Origin: Burkholderiaceae bacterium
GTDB taxonomy: Bacteria; Pseudomonadota; Gammaproteobacteria; Burkholderiales; Burkholderiaceae_A
Length of the DNA: 64,000 nt
Direction of reading: 5' to 3'
NCBI GenBank assembly: GCA_004214155.1
Contig: SGYQ01000010.1
Span: forward strand, 1 to 64,000
Shown here one piece after another: positions 25,374-33,365 of the stretch; position 1 is the stretch's first letter, and every line of letters starts with the position of its first letter. Made by a program: the position numbers and the translations under genes. The notes beneath the pieces are model-generated. The model was not told the origin of the DNA. It was given only the letters and a program-made list of their open reading frames with translations, and ran no database searches.

Positions 25374-25934
25374 TTATGGATTTTTCCACTTTATTGAGCA
25401 CCCAATTGAAGGAATTTGCGGTTTTTTGTATGTTCCAGTTTGTGCGATTTCAATCATTGCCTCTGTAAGTTCAGATTTGCCTCCCTCTTTGTATATTTTT
25501 CCCGAATCATCTAAGCGACCTCGATATTTTAAAATTTTATGAGAGTTAAACCCAAAAAAATCTGGGGTGCATACGGCTCCAAAATCCTTTGCAACTTTTT
25601 GGGTTTCATCGCGCAAATACGGGAATGGAAATTTATAACGTGCTGCAATGAGTTTCATATTCTCAAAGGAGTCTTCGGGGTATTCCTCAGCATCATTGGA
25701 ACAAATAGCGAAGATTGGAATGCCAGCTTTGCTCAATTTCTGTCCTTCTATAACCAATTTCGTTAAGATTGCTTTCACGTAGGGGCAGTGATTACAGATA
25801 AACATAACCAGAAATGCTTTTGGTTGGTGTCTATTTATGGACTCGTATAAATCCACTGAACTGCCATCTACCCCTGGCAATACTAAAGAAGGAGCAGAAA
25901 AATCTTTGAACAGCTCTGGAGTTTCGGTTGGCAA
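25374..25934 (-). CDS. Thioredoxin-fold redoxin (AhpC/TSA-like)
   Basis: A 186-residue thioredoxin-fold protein without an obvious signal peptide. The N-terminal strand region DFSAPSLVLPGVDGSSVDL leads to a CxxC active site in FICNHCPYVKAI. PFPYLRDETQKVAKDFGAVCTPDFFGF supplies the cis-Pro (TPDFF) and a third Cys. The CNHCPYVKA and CTPDFFGF signature is that of the PRX-like group often labelled thioredoxin family protein; the physiological substrate is unknown. The start is TTG at 25934, with AGGAA seven bases upstream. It is divergent from xoxF, and the two share about 158 bases of upstream DNA. Confidence 0.85.
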   Translation of the reverse strand: MPTETPELFKDFSAPSLVLPGVDGSSVDLYESINRHQPKAFLVMFICNHCPYVKAILTKLVIEGQKLSKAGIPIFAICSNDAEEYPEDSFENMKLIAARYKFPFPYLRDETQKVAKDFGAVCTPDFFGFNSHKILKYRGRLDDSGKIYKEGGKSELTEAMIEIAQTGTYKKPQIPSIGCSIKWKNP

Positions 25935-26092
25935 GGTAAATTCCTAAAAAGTTCGATTATTCTATATTAGGATTTTCCCGAATATAGGGCAACCCCCGAT
26001 GAAAACTCGAGAGGAAGAGAGAATAATTGGAATTAAGCCAGATTATCGGCGAAATTGAGATGTACTTTTTTAACTTCATCATGGGAGAACTC

Positions 26093-27904
26093 ATGAAATT
26101 TAAGCTTAATGCATTATGTGCCGCAGTTGCGGTATCTGTTGCTGCTCCAGCAGTTGTGCACGCTAACAGTTCTTTGAACAAGTTGATGAATAACTCTTCT
26201 AACTGGGCTGCCCCAGCTGGAGATTTCTTCAATCAGCGTCATACCAAGCTCAAGCAGATTAACAAGTCAAACGTAAACAAGCTCCAAATGGCTTGGTCTT
26301 TCTCTACAGGTGTTCTTCGTGGACACGAGGGCGGACCATTGGTCATTGGTGATACTTTATACGTTCACTCTGCTTTCCCAAATAAAGTGTTTGCTATTAA
26401 CCTAGCAGATCAAACAATTAAGTGGAAGTATGAGCCAAAGCAAGATCCTTCTGTAATTCCAGTTATGTGCTGTGACACGGTTAACCGTGGCTTAGCATAC
26501 GCTGAAGGTAAGATTTTCTTGCAGCAGGCTGATACAACACTTGTTGCCTTGAACGCTAAGAATGGTAAGGTTGTGTGGTCCACCAAAAATGGTAATCCTA
26601 AGGTTGGTGAAACCAACACAAACGCTCCTCATATATTCAAGGATAAGGTTATAACCGGTATTTCTGGTGGTGAGTTCGGTGTTCAGGGATTCGTTGCTGC
26701 TTATGATATCAACAATGGTAAGAAGGTTTGGAAGGCTTACTCAGTAGGTCCTGATGACCAACTCATGTTCGATCCTAAGAAGACGATGGCTTGGAATAAC
26801 GGCAAGATGCAACCAGTCGGAAAAGATTCTTCTCTCAAGACTTGGGAAGGCGACCAGTGGAAAATTGGTGGCGGTACAACATGGGGATGGTATTCCTACG
26901 ATCCTAAGAACAACATGATGTACTACGGTTCTGGAAACCCATCTACATGGAATCCTAAGCAGCGTCCTGGTGACAACAAGTGGTCTATGACTATTTTTGC
27001 ACGTGACGTTGATACAGGAATGGCCAAGTGGGCTTATCAGATGACTCCACACGACGAGTGGGATTATGACGGTATTAACGAAGTTCCTTTGTTTGATGGT
27101 AAGGACAAGAACGGTAAGAGTCGTGGAATGTTAGCTCACTTTGACCGTAACGGTTTTGCTTACACAATGGATCGTAATACAGGTGAGCTCTTAGTTGCTG
27201 AGAAGTTTGACCCTGCTGTTAACTGGGCTACCCACGTTGACATGAAGTCAGGCCGTCCTCAGGTATTGGCTAAGTACTCTACACACATCCAAGGTGAAGA
27301 CGTTAACACTAAGGGAATCTGCCCAGCGGCTTTAGGTTCTAAGGATCAGCAGCCAGTTTCATTTGATCCTGCAACCGGATACTTCCTCGTTCCAACAAAC
27401 CACGTTTGTATGGATTACGAGCCATTCCGTGTTGAGTATACAGCTGGTCAGCCTTACGTTGGTGCTACGCTTTCTATGTTCCCAGCTCCAAATAGTCACG
27501 GTGGAATGGGTAACGTAATTGCTTGGAATCCTACTCAAGGTAAGATTGAATGGTCTATTCCTGAGAAATTCTCAGTATGGGCTGGTACTTTGACAACTGC
27601 TACTGGTGTTGGCTTCTACGCTACACTTGATGCACGTCTTAAGGCCGTGGACGTCAAGTCAGGTAAGATCCTTTGGACATCTCCAAAGCTTCCTTCTGGC
27701 TCTATCGGTAACGTCCATAGCTGGGAGCATCGTGGTAAGCAGTACGTCGGTATCTTGACAGGTATTGGTGGTTGGGCTGGTATTGGTCTAGCTGCTGGTC
27801 TTGAAAAAGACACAGACGGTCTAGGTGCCGTTGGTGGTTATAGAGAGTTAGCTAAGTATACAGACTTAGGTGGTACCTTAATGGTATTTGCTCTTCCTAA
27901 CTAA
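26093..27904 (+). CDS. xoxF: Lanthanide-dependent methanol dehydrogenase XoxF
   Basis: A 603-residue periplasmic PQQ eight-bladed propeller enzyme oxidising methanol to formaldehyde/formate. The ATG at 26093 has GGGAG upstream and begins a signal peptide ([18 protein letters not shown] ending near VHA). The vicinal disulfide pair is Cys126-Cys127 ([10 protein letters not shown]). The active-site base is Asp324 in [12 protein letters not shown], with Asp326 two residues on, the extra Asp that marks lanthanide-binding XoxF where calcium-type MxaF has Ala. Codon use is strikingly biased (GGT, AAG, CCT, CGT) compared with neighbours, indicating very high expression. No xoxG cytochrome, xoxJ or mxa genes are nearby. 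A strong terminator follows. Confidence 0.96.
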   Translation: MKFKLNALCAAVAVSVAAPAVVHANSSLNKLMNNSSNWAAPAGDFFNQRHTKLKQINKSNVNKLQMAWSFSTGVLRGHEGGPLVIGDTLYVHSAFPNKVFAINLADQTIKWKYEPKQDPSVIPVMCCDTVNRGLAYAEGKIFLQQADTTLVALNAKNGKVVWSTKNGNPKVGETNTNAPHIFKDKVITGISGGEFGVQGFVAAYDINNGKKVWKAYSVGPDDQLMFDPKKTMAWNNGKMQPVGKDSSLKTWEGDQWKIGGGTTWGWYSYDPKNNMMYYGSGNPSTWNPKQRPGDNKWSMTIFARDVDTGMAKWAYQMTPHDEWDYDGINEVPLFDGKDKNGKSRGMLAHFDRNGFAYTMDRNTGELLVAEKFDPAVNWATHVDMKSGRPQVLAKYSTHIQGEDVNTKGICPAALGSKDQQPVSFDPATGYFLVPTNHVCMDYEPFRVEYTAGQPYVGATLSMFPAPNSHGGMGNVIAWNPTQGKIEWSIPEKFSVWAGTLTTATGVGFYATLDARLKAVDVKSGKILWTSPKLPSGSIGNVHSWEHRGKQYVGILTGIGGWAGIGLAAGLEKDTDGLGAVGGYRELAKYTDLGGTLMVFALPN

Positions 27905-27922
27905 ATCGACATAGTTAGAACG

Positions 27923-27954
27923 AAAAACGCCCTGTTATACAGGGCGTTTTTTTT
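27923..27954. terminator. Bidirectional intrinsic terminator after xoxF
   Basis: AAAAA, CGCCCTGT (27928-27935), loop TAT, ACAGGGCG (27939-27946), TTTTTTTT. The GC-rich 8-bp stem is flanked by A-run and T-run, so it can stop xoxF transcripts and also those of the minus-strand cluster whose last gene (DUF502) ends at 27958. Confidence 0.93.
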
Positions 27955-27957
27955 GGC

Positions 27958-28554
27958 TTATGGCTCTCTTTTCTTCTTGTCTGTTTTGGTTAGCCAGGCT
28001 AGTAGTGAGCCCTTCATTGCTTCTTCAACAGACATGTTAATTGGCCTAATTAAGCTTTTTGGAATAAATATGGTGTATCCACCAACCATGTAACTCATCG
28101 GAACATAAACTGCGACCATCTCACTTTCAAAGTAGGGAAGTTCTTCTAGGGATTCCCTAGTAACCAAACCGACAAGCTGAATTTTAGATTCTGGAATGGT
28201 TACGATAACAACCTGATTACTTTTTTGAGCGTGATCCTCGGAAAAATACTCAGCGAAACTTTTGATTGAATTGTAAACACTTTTAACGACAGGAATATTT
28301 GTAAATGGTAGCTCTAGTAGGCCAAATATTTTATACAAAAAGGGCTGAGATATTAAGATTCCCAGCGCAATTATACACACGATGGTAATTAGTAATCCAA
28401 TTCCTGGAAAATAAAGTGTTCCCAATAGCGGTTGAATTACGGTGCTAACATACTTTTCCGATGCAGTGACGAGGAAATAGATAATATAGATGGTCAGGCC
28501 AAGAGGCAAAACTGTTAGAAGCCCTCTAAAAAAATATAAGGTTATCCTTTTCAT
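27958..28554 (-). CDS. DUF502 family inner-membrane protein
   Basis: A 198-residue protein with two N-terminal transmembrane segments (FFRGLLTVLPLGLTIYIIYFLV, and a long one around GIGLLITIVCIIALGILI), then a soluble domain. Family hallmarks include LPFTNIPVVKSVYNSIKSF, VVIVTIPESKIQLVGLVTRE and VYVPMSYMVGGYTIFIPKS. Function is unknown; DUF502 proteins are widespread in proteobacteria. Its ATG directly abuts the TAA of the upstream small gene with zero spacing, making it the last gene of the VWA-PP2C-kinase-motor cluster. Whether it belongs functionally to that cluster or is only cotranscribed is open. Confidence 0.9.
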   Translation of the reverse strand: MKRITLYFFRGLLTVLPLGLTIYIIYFLVTASEKYVSTVIQPLLGTLYFPGIGLLITIVCIIALGILISQPFLYKIFGLLELPFTNIPVVKSVYNSIKSFAEYFSEDHAQKSNQVVIVTIPESKIQLVGLVTRESLEELPYFESEMVAVYVPMSYMVGGYTIFIPKSLIRPINMSVEEAMKGSLLAWLTKTDKKKREP

Positions 28555-29010
28555 TTAACTATTTTTTAATTTATCTATAATCGCCTGATTCTTACTAACG
28601 AATTTTTGGTCAGTTCTGGTCTCTTTGATATCTCGTTTTGAATCATTTTTGTTATCGTTTTTGCTTTTTTGGACTAGATTTCTTTTTTCAAGATTTTTGT
28701 TAAGTTTTGCCTTCGAGAGTTTATGACTTTTTAAAAATTCTTCTGGAGTATACTTTTCCATTGGATGTAAAATTTTTGGTGCTTCTATATCTCTTGAATA
28801 ATCAGGGGGAGGTTTTTTTGGCGTAGGTACCTTTGGATTTATATTTTTTTTAATTGGCACAGATATTATTGGCTTGCCAAGATTTAAAATTATATCTCTA
28901 TCGAAAAGCTCTATTTTTTTTCCTTTTTCCAATGGATCGACAAGACTAGCATCCATATTTAGTCGCAAATTATTAAGATCAGGATCGAATAAAAAGTTAT
29001 ATATCTTCAT
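28555..29010 (-). CDS. Uncharacterised basic, linker-rich protein with C-terminal NQAIIDKLK tail
   Basis: 151 residues and not recognised. Residues ~1-60 look partly structured (FDPDLNNLRL, ELFDRDIILNLGKPI). A Pro/Lys-rich stretch (PKVPTPKKPPPDYS) follows, then a highly charged, probably disordered region (KNDNKNDSKRDIKE), and finally the tail KNQAIIDKLKNS. That tail closely resembles the last 11 residues of the kinase three genes upstream (NQSIIDRIKKL). The ATG at 29010 overlaps the end of the OmpA-like gene by 14 bases; an earlier in-frame start would overlap more. Its place between the motor genes and DUF502 suggests an adaptor. It has no signal peptide or membrane segment. Confidence 0.75.
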   Translation of the reverse strand: MKIYNFLFDPDLNNLRLNMDASLVDPLEKGKKIELFDRDIILNLGKPIISVPIKKNINPKVPTPKKPPPDYSRDIEAPKILHPMEKYTPEEFLKSHKLSKAKLNKNLEKRNLVQKSKNDNKNDSKRDIKETRTDQKFVSKNQAIIDKLKNS

Positions 29011-29689
29011 TTTTATCAAGGGTATTAGCAATTTTCGAAATATTTTCGTCAGCATTAGTTACTATCCGAAACTCTACCCTTTGAGAAGCTTTTTCGTCAA
29101 TAATTCCATCTTTTCCTATTATCGGTTGCGAAGAGGACAAGCCATTAGCCGTAAGTCTCTTTTTCAACCATTCTTCATGAGCAGTTGCTGCGTTCGATTT
29201 TAAAATCCGCTCTAGTGTAGATCGAGTCCTTGCCTGAGAAAGCTCCATATTTTTAAAATAAGCATCCAGTTTCGTTGTCGCGGTTGTCCAAAATGTCGAC
29301 GTGTGTCCTTCAACTCTGATTTCTTTGATTGATTCCTTAAACCTGCCCGATGTGAGTATTTCGACATATCTGGGTATAAAGTCATCTAAGATTGCTGCAA
29401 ACTTTGGCTTTAACTTGTCAGAGCCAACACTGAATAAAACGTCTGGATTACGAAATCTAATTGTCATATCTCCTAACAATTCCGCATTCCATTCTTTAAA
29501 ATTCTCTGAAAATTCGTCCTGAAGGGCCATCTTAAGATTTTTTCTGGTTATCTCATATTCTTTAATAATAAGGGTGGTGGTTTGTTCAACTCTTAACATA
29601 TATAAAGTCGCTAGTAATAGGAAGACCATCATGAGACCCATCATTAGGTCACTTAAAGGAATCCAGTGTGTATTTGAGGCTTCGTTCAT
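28997..29689 (-). CDS. OmpA/MotB-like partner of the proton channel (ZorB-like)
   Basis: A 230-residue protein with a short cytoplasmic N-terminus, a single transmembrane helix (~12-32, SDLMMGLMMVFLLLATLYM) preceded by Asp14, the position of the proton-binding Asp in MotB/ZorB-type stators, and a periplasmic OmpA-like domain (~80-215). OmpA features are FSVGSDKLKPKF, IRVEGHTS, MELSQARTRSTLERIL, LTANGLSSSQPI and ASQRVEFRIV. Such a domain grips peptidoglycan. It lies 15 bases downstream of the MotA-like gene. The pair has the layout of ZorA-ZorB of Zorya phage defence but also of other TolQR/MotAB modules. Confidence 0.85.
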   Translation of the reverse strand: MNEASNTHWIPLSDLMMGLMMVFLLLATLYMLRVEQTTTLIIKEYEITRKNLKMALQDEFSENFKEWNAELLGDMTIRFRNPDVLFSVGSDKLKPKFAAILDDFIPRYVEILTSGRFKESIKEIRVEGHTSTFWTTATTKLDAYFKNMELSQARTRSTLERILKSNAATAHEEWLKKRLTANGLSSSQPIIGKDGIIDEKASQRVEFRIVTNADENISKIANTLDKNEDI

Positions 29690-29704
29690 GATGGTTTTAT
29701 GTGT

Positions 29705-31063
29705 TTATATTCTTTTTGATAACTCAACAACTTCTTTTAATTTCTCTGTTAAAGGAAGGTAATCTTCAACAAATCGATTTGATAGTGCCGCAAGTTGTCT
29801 GCCAAGAGATTCTAAGGAACTATTTAATTCCTTTTGTAAAGCTTTATCTAGTGCTAATACACTTTCTTTAACAATTCTTGAATTATCTTCCAATCCAGCA
29901 TTAAATGTTTTCTGATTTTCTAAAATAGTTTCCGCCATTTGTTTTTTTAATTCATTGCCAGATATTTGCATTTGTATTCCAAGGTTCTCTGTAGCTTTTG
30001 TCATTTGTATTTGTAATTCATCAAGGTGACTTTCACTATTTTTAAATATAGTTTCAAACATAGTTTTGAACTCTTTTTCAGAATTAGCTACTTGTTTGAC
30101 TAATGTATCAGCGTTTGTAGAAAATTGTTCGTATACTCGTTTCATACCTTTTTCAATCTGCTCTAACATATTACTTGTTTTTTGTTCAAAGGTTGGAGTG
30201 ACAGAACTCATCGTTTTTAGCACCTCCGCTAGACTTTTCTGTTGGTTATTTAAAATTTCACGATTTTGATGCAAGTAATCAATTTGAGATTTCAAGTCTT
30301 GTGCAATCGATGAAAATACTCCGGCACTTTGTACGATCTCTTTGAGGGTTTCAGTAGCTTTCTCCAACTCTTGTCTGGATGCACGTTGATTTTCTTTGAT
30401 GATTTCAAGCTCATCTTTATATTGAATTTGCCAGGATAAAAGCTTTGAAACGGCACTATTCAACTCTTTAAAGTTGTCCCCAAATTGCTCAGTAACCTTA
30501 ATATTGAAATCCTTTATAACTTCGCGAAGAGCTTCTATTATAGCTTTTTGGTTATTCTCAACCATATGCTTTGAAAAGGTCTTGAATTCCTCCTGCAAAG
30601 AAAGGAAGTGCTCTTCGGATTTTTCCTTGAACTCTCTTATTTCTGCTTGGATGTTAGTTTCATCATGCCCAACAATTGACTCTTTCAGGGAGTTTATAGA
30701 AAGGACAACATCGGATAAGGATGCTGTTTGGCCTGCAATTTGATTCTTATTGTCTTTAACTTTTCTGAATCGCTGTCCAAATCTAAGAGTGAGCGCTCCG
30801 AATACTCCTGCTAATGAGGCCCAAAATGCAGTTCTTATTCCAGATAAAAGGTTTGGCACACTTTGCGATATATTTTCTGGATTGAAACTAAACAGAGCGA
30901 TAGTAATACCAGTAAAACAACCTAGTATACCGAGTGTCGTGAGTACTTCAGGTCCGTGTGCAACTGCAAACCTATCGAACTTTACGTGGAAATAGATTGT
31001 AATTATTAAAATTCCGAAAATAAAGCCAATTTCTAGAAATTCTGTATCCATTTTGTATTCCAT
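29705..31063 (-). CDS. MotA/TolQ/ExbB-family channel protein with long coiled-coil tail (ZorA-like)
   Basis: A 452-residue protein. TM1 is ~10-28, TM2 ~39-60 (VLTTLGILGCFTGITIALF) and TM3 ~76-95 (IRTAFWASLAGVFGALTL), the MotA/TolQ/ExbB core. Residues ~100-452 form a long, Glu/Lys/Gln-rich heptad-like cytoplasmic tail of several predicted coiled coils. A long tail on a MotA-like core is the hallmark of ZorA, where the tail transmits a signal from the motor into the cell. The partner OmpA-like protein follows 15 bases on, and the kinase gene precedes it by 42 bases. Alternative start: Met5. Flagellar MotA is unlikely because there are no flagellar genes and the tail is wrong. Confidence 0.85.
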   Translation of the reverse strand: MEYKMDTEFLEIGFIFGILIITIYFHVKFDRFAVAHGPEVLTTLGILGCFTGITIALFSFNPENISQSVPNLLSGIRTAFWASLAGVFGALTLRFGQRFRKVKDNKNQIAGQTASLSDVVLSINSLKESIVGHDETNIQAEIREFKEKSEEHFLSLQEEFKTFSKHMVENNQKAIIEALREVIKDFNIKVTEQFGDNFKELNSAVSKLLSWQIQYKDELEIIKENQRASRQELEKATETLKEIVQSAGVFSSIAQDLKSQIDYLHQNREILNNQQKSLAEVLKTMSSVTPTFEQKTSNMLEQIEKGMKRVYEQFSTNADTLVKQVANSEKEFKTMFETIFKNSESHLDELQIQMTKATENLGIQMQISGNELKKQMAETILENQKTFNAGLEDNSRIVKESVLALDKALQKELNSSLESLGRQLAALSNRFVEDYLPLTEKLKEVVELSKRI

Positions 31064-31105
31064 TTACATAACACTTAAATTATAGAAGGATTCTGACTTG
31101 AGTCT

Positions 31106-32617
31106 TTATAATTTTTTTATTCGATCTATAATGCTTTGGTTACCAGGTAGTTTTTTTGGTAAATTTGTAAAAGTTTTAGGTTTACTTGCAGGCTCTAACT
31201 TCGCTTTATTGCCTTCCAAACGATATCTAGCCTCTGATTCCGATAAGACTTTAACTTGATTCAGATTGTTGACCAAAACAAATATTTCCAATAAACCAGA
31301 GGGAAAGGATGGATGGTTTAATATATTTTTCGGTTGAATCGTCTCAGTTATCGTGATCCATTTTCCAATCCATTTTTTATTGGGAAGAGAAGATCCTGAC
31401 AAAATTGCACCCTCAACTATATCCGGTAAAAATTTAATTCTGAAAAGCTTGCCTTTTTTTAGTTCATCCATATCGAGGTAAATATAGGGTCTAAGTCTCC
31501 TATCGAGTCCAAACTGTGATTTTCCTTCCCTAACGTCAACGACTTTTCCGATGATTTCCACTCTTTTTCCAATGAATCTGTTTGTTTCAGGAAATTTATT
31601 GCCATTTACTATCTGGTAGTCCGAAAGATATGGATTTGATTTATCTACAGTGTAGACAGTAGATTCAGTACTTTTAAATGGCGGTTTATAGGTATAATTT
31701 TTTTTCGCTCTGAAGGTATTCGAATAGAAGTGTTTTGGATTAGGTATCGATGAGAAATGGTTAATACATACTTCTGTGAAAGCATCAAGTTTATTTATAT
31801 TGACTACTTGTTTTGATAATTCAAAAAAAATTTTTGATTCCAGAGGTTTGGTTAAGTCGGTGGCTCGGAATAAGATTCCCTCTTCGTCACTATAAGTTAG
31901 ATCCCATAAATTTGGATTCTCTATCAAAAAAGTCAGAGAAACATCCAATTGTATAAAACCAAACCAGTCAAGGAAACTATGGAAGTTATCCTTGTTTCTT
32001 TCAGGGTGCTGAAAGTTAGAATGACCTAACTCTGAGGCCTTTTTTCCCTTAAGTCCCGGTACAAACATCCCGTCATAATCGATCAGTTTGAGATCGAGCC
32101 CATCTTTGGAGACGATTAGATTCCCTGGTTGAAGATCCCCGTGTGCAATTTGTTTGTCATAGAGATATGATTGAAGAATTCGAATCTCGTTTTTAAGATT
32201 TGTAAGAGTAGCAGAGTCGTTATGATGTTTATTAATAAACTCACCTAAGGTAAGTCCGTTGATCCATTCCATTTTTACTATCGGGAAGGGTTTTCCATTA
32301 ACGACGATTCCTTTCTCTAAAAATGTAAAGTCAGAAAAAACATTTGCATTTTTAAGTTCTCCTTTATGTAGAGTATCAGAAATATTTTTATAGCGTTCCT
32401 TCAGGTCGGATGGCATATGCAGGAAGCACCTAACAGCGTATGTTTTTTTTGAACAACGAACTTTGAAGATGATTGCAAAGTTGCCTGATCTCACTCGTGG
32501 CAGTCCTAAAGCGTTCAGTTCGAGACTGCCGGAGGCTAACTCCATATCCAAAAAAACACTTTTCGCATTTCTCTGGGCTGTATTTAAGTAATCTTCTAAT
32601 GTTGGCAAGTCAGTCAT
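31106..32617 (-). CDS. TerY-P-type protein kinase-like protein with C-terminal OB-like region
   Basis: A 503-residue protein. Residues ~35-300 form a divergent eukaryote-like kinase. The beta-3 position reads YAVRCF (Arg63 where canonical kinases have Lys). The catalytic loop is HGDLQPGN (Asp161, Asn166). The metal motif is LIDYDGMFVP (Asp180, with DYD in place of DFG). The family signature GHSNFQHPER follows. The RCF and DYDG forms are, from memory, typical of kinases in TerY-P triads. Residues ~346-455 (RFIGKRVEIIGKVVDVREG through WIGKWITITETI) resemble an OB-fold. A Lys/Pro linker then leads to the tail NQSIIDRIKKL, shared with the small protein at 28555-29010. The start overlaps the phosphatase stop by 8 bases. 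Confidence 0.85.
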   Translation of the reverse strand: MTDLPTLEDYLNTAQRNAKSVFLDMELASGSLELNALGLPRVRSGNFAIIFKVRCSKKTYAVRCFLHMPSDLKERYKNISDTLHKGELKNANVFSDFTFLEKGIVVNGKPFPIVKMEWINGLTLGEFINKHHNDSATLTNLKNEIRILQSYLYDKQIAHGDLQPGNLIVSKDGLDLKLIDYDGMFVPGLKGKKASELGHSNFQHPERNKDNFHSFLDWFGFIQLDVSLTFLIENPNLWDLTYSDEEGILFRATDLTKPLESKIFFELSKQVVNINKLDAFTEVCINHFSSIPNPKHFYSNTFRAKKNYTYKPPFKSTESTVYTVDKSNPYLSDYQIVNGNKFPETNRFIGKRVEIIGKVVDVREGKSQFGLDRRLRPYIYLDMDELKKGKLFRIKFLPDIVEGAILSGSSLPNKKWIGKWITITETIQPKNILNHPSFPSGLLEIFVLVNNLNQVKVLSESEARYRLEGNKAKLEPASKPKTFTNLPKKLPGNQSIIDRIKKL

Positions 32618-33359
32618 TTAGTTCTACCCATACAATTGTATAATCATCTTTTTTAAGTAGCCCCAAATTCTTTTCTTTATTTATCCAGTCTTTCAGCTCT
32701 TCATCATTTTTTTTTAAAATACTTATCGCATCATCTACGGTATCCTGGATAGAAATCTCAATGATTCTCGAGGCGATAGCATCGGTGAGTAGAAAAAGTT
32801 CGTCATTTTTAATCTCTTTTTTTTTTAATTTTATAACATCCCAATCTTTCCCAAAATTAGGAAAAAACGATTCCTTTTCACTGTAGAGTGTGGAGAGTAA
32901 AGTAGGTTTTTTACTGAAGTTGTAATCATTATGCATTGAGAGCATTGTCATCTTATCGTTCTGTTTCCAAACGGCTACGCTATCTCCTACAGAAAATATT
33001 TCTACTGTTGTACCGTGGTCTATTAACCCCAATATGGTAGCAAAACTTCCTCGATTAAAAGAAGCCTCTTGTGACCATGAAAGAGTTTTTTTGAGATATT
33101 TTTCGTTAAATGATGATCTTGCATGAGAGAGAATTTGTTCAATAGTTTTCTCGTGCAGGAAAGAGCCTCTTTTTTTTCGCTCAACAACAAAATTAAAACT
33201 TTGGCATAAAATTTCAGACCATGCTTGTGAATCGAATGATTCGGAGGCACCGTCGCTTAGCGCACAGGAAACTTTATCTTCTCTAAGAAGAAAGTTGTCT
33301 TCATTGGCTTCTGGAAAATCCTCTTCTTTTGGTATAGAAACTACCGATCGGATTTTCAT
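32610..33359 (-). CDS. PP2C-family serine/threonine phosphatase
   Basis: A 249-residue single-domain metal-dependent phosphatase. The metal-binding residues are visible: NEDNFLL (Asp21), LSDGASE (Asp36-Gly37), GSFATILGL, FSVGDS, LLTDAIA (Asp193) and KKDDYTIVWV (Asp239). It is soluble, with no signal. Placed between a VWA gene (6 bases upstream) and a kinase gene (8-base overlap), it completes the three-gene VWA-PP2C-kinase arrangement known as a TerY-P triad. It presumably removes phosphates added by the kinase. Confidence 0.92.
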   Translation of the reverse strand: MKIRSVVSIPKEEDFPEANEDNFLLREDKVSCALSDGASESFDSQAWSEILCQSFNFVVERKKRGSFLHEKTIEQILSHARSSFNEKYLKKTLSWSQEASFNRGSFATILGLIDHGTTVEIFSVGDSVAVWKQNDKMTMLSMHNDYNFSKKPTLLSTLYSEKESFFPNFGKDWDVIKLKKKEIKNDELFLLTDAIASRIIEISIQDTVDDAISILKKNDEELKDWINKEKNLGLLKKDDYTIVWVELND

Positions 33360-33365
33360 GGCGCA

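Noticed and set aside
26093-27904. Calcium-dependent MxaF methanol dehydrogenase
   Set aside because: The WDYD motif supplies the extra lanthanide-binding Asp, and no mxaI, mxaG or mxaJ genes are adjacent.
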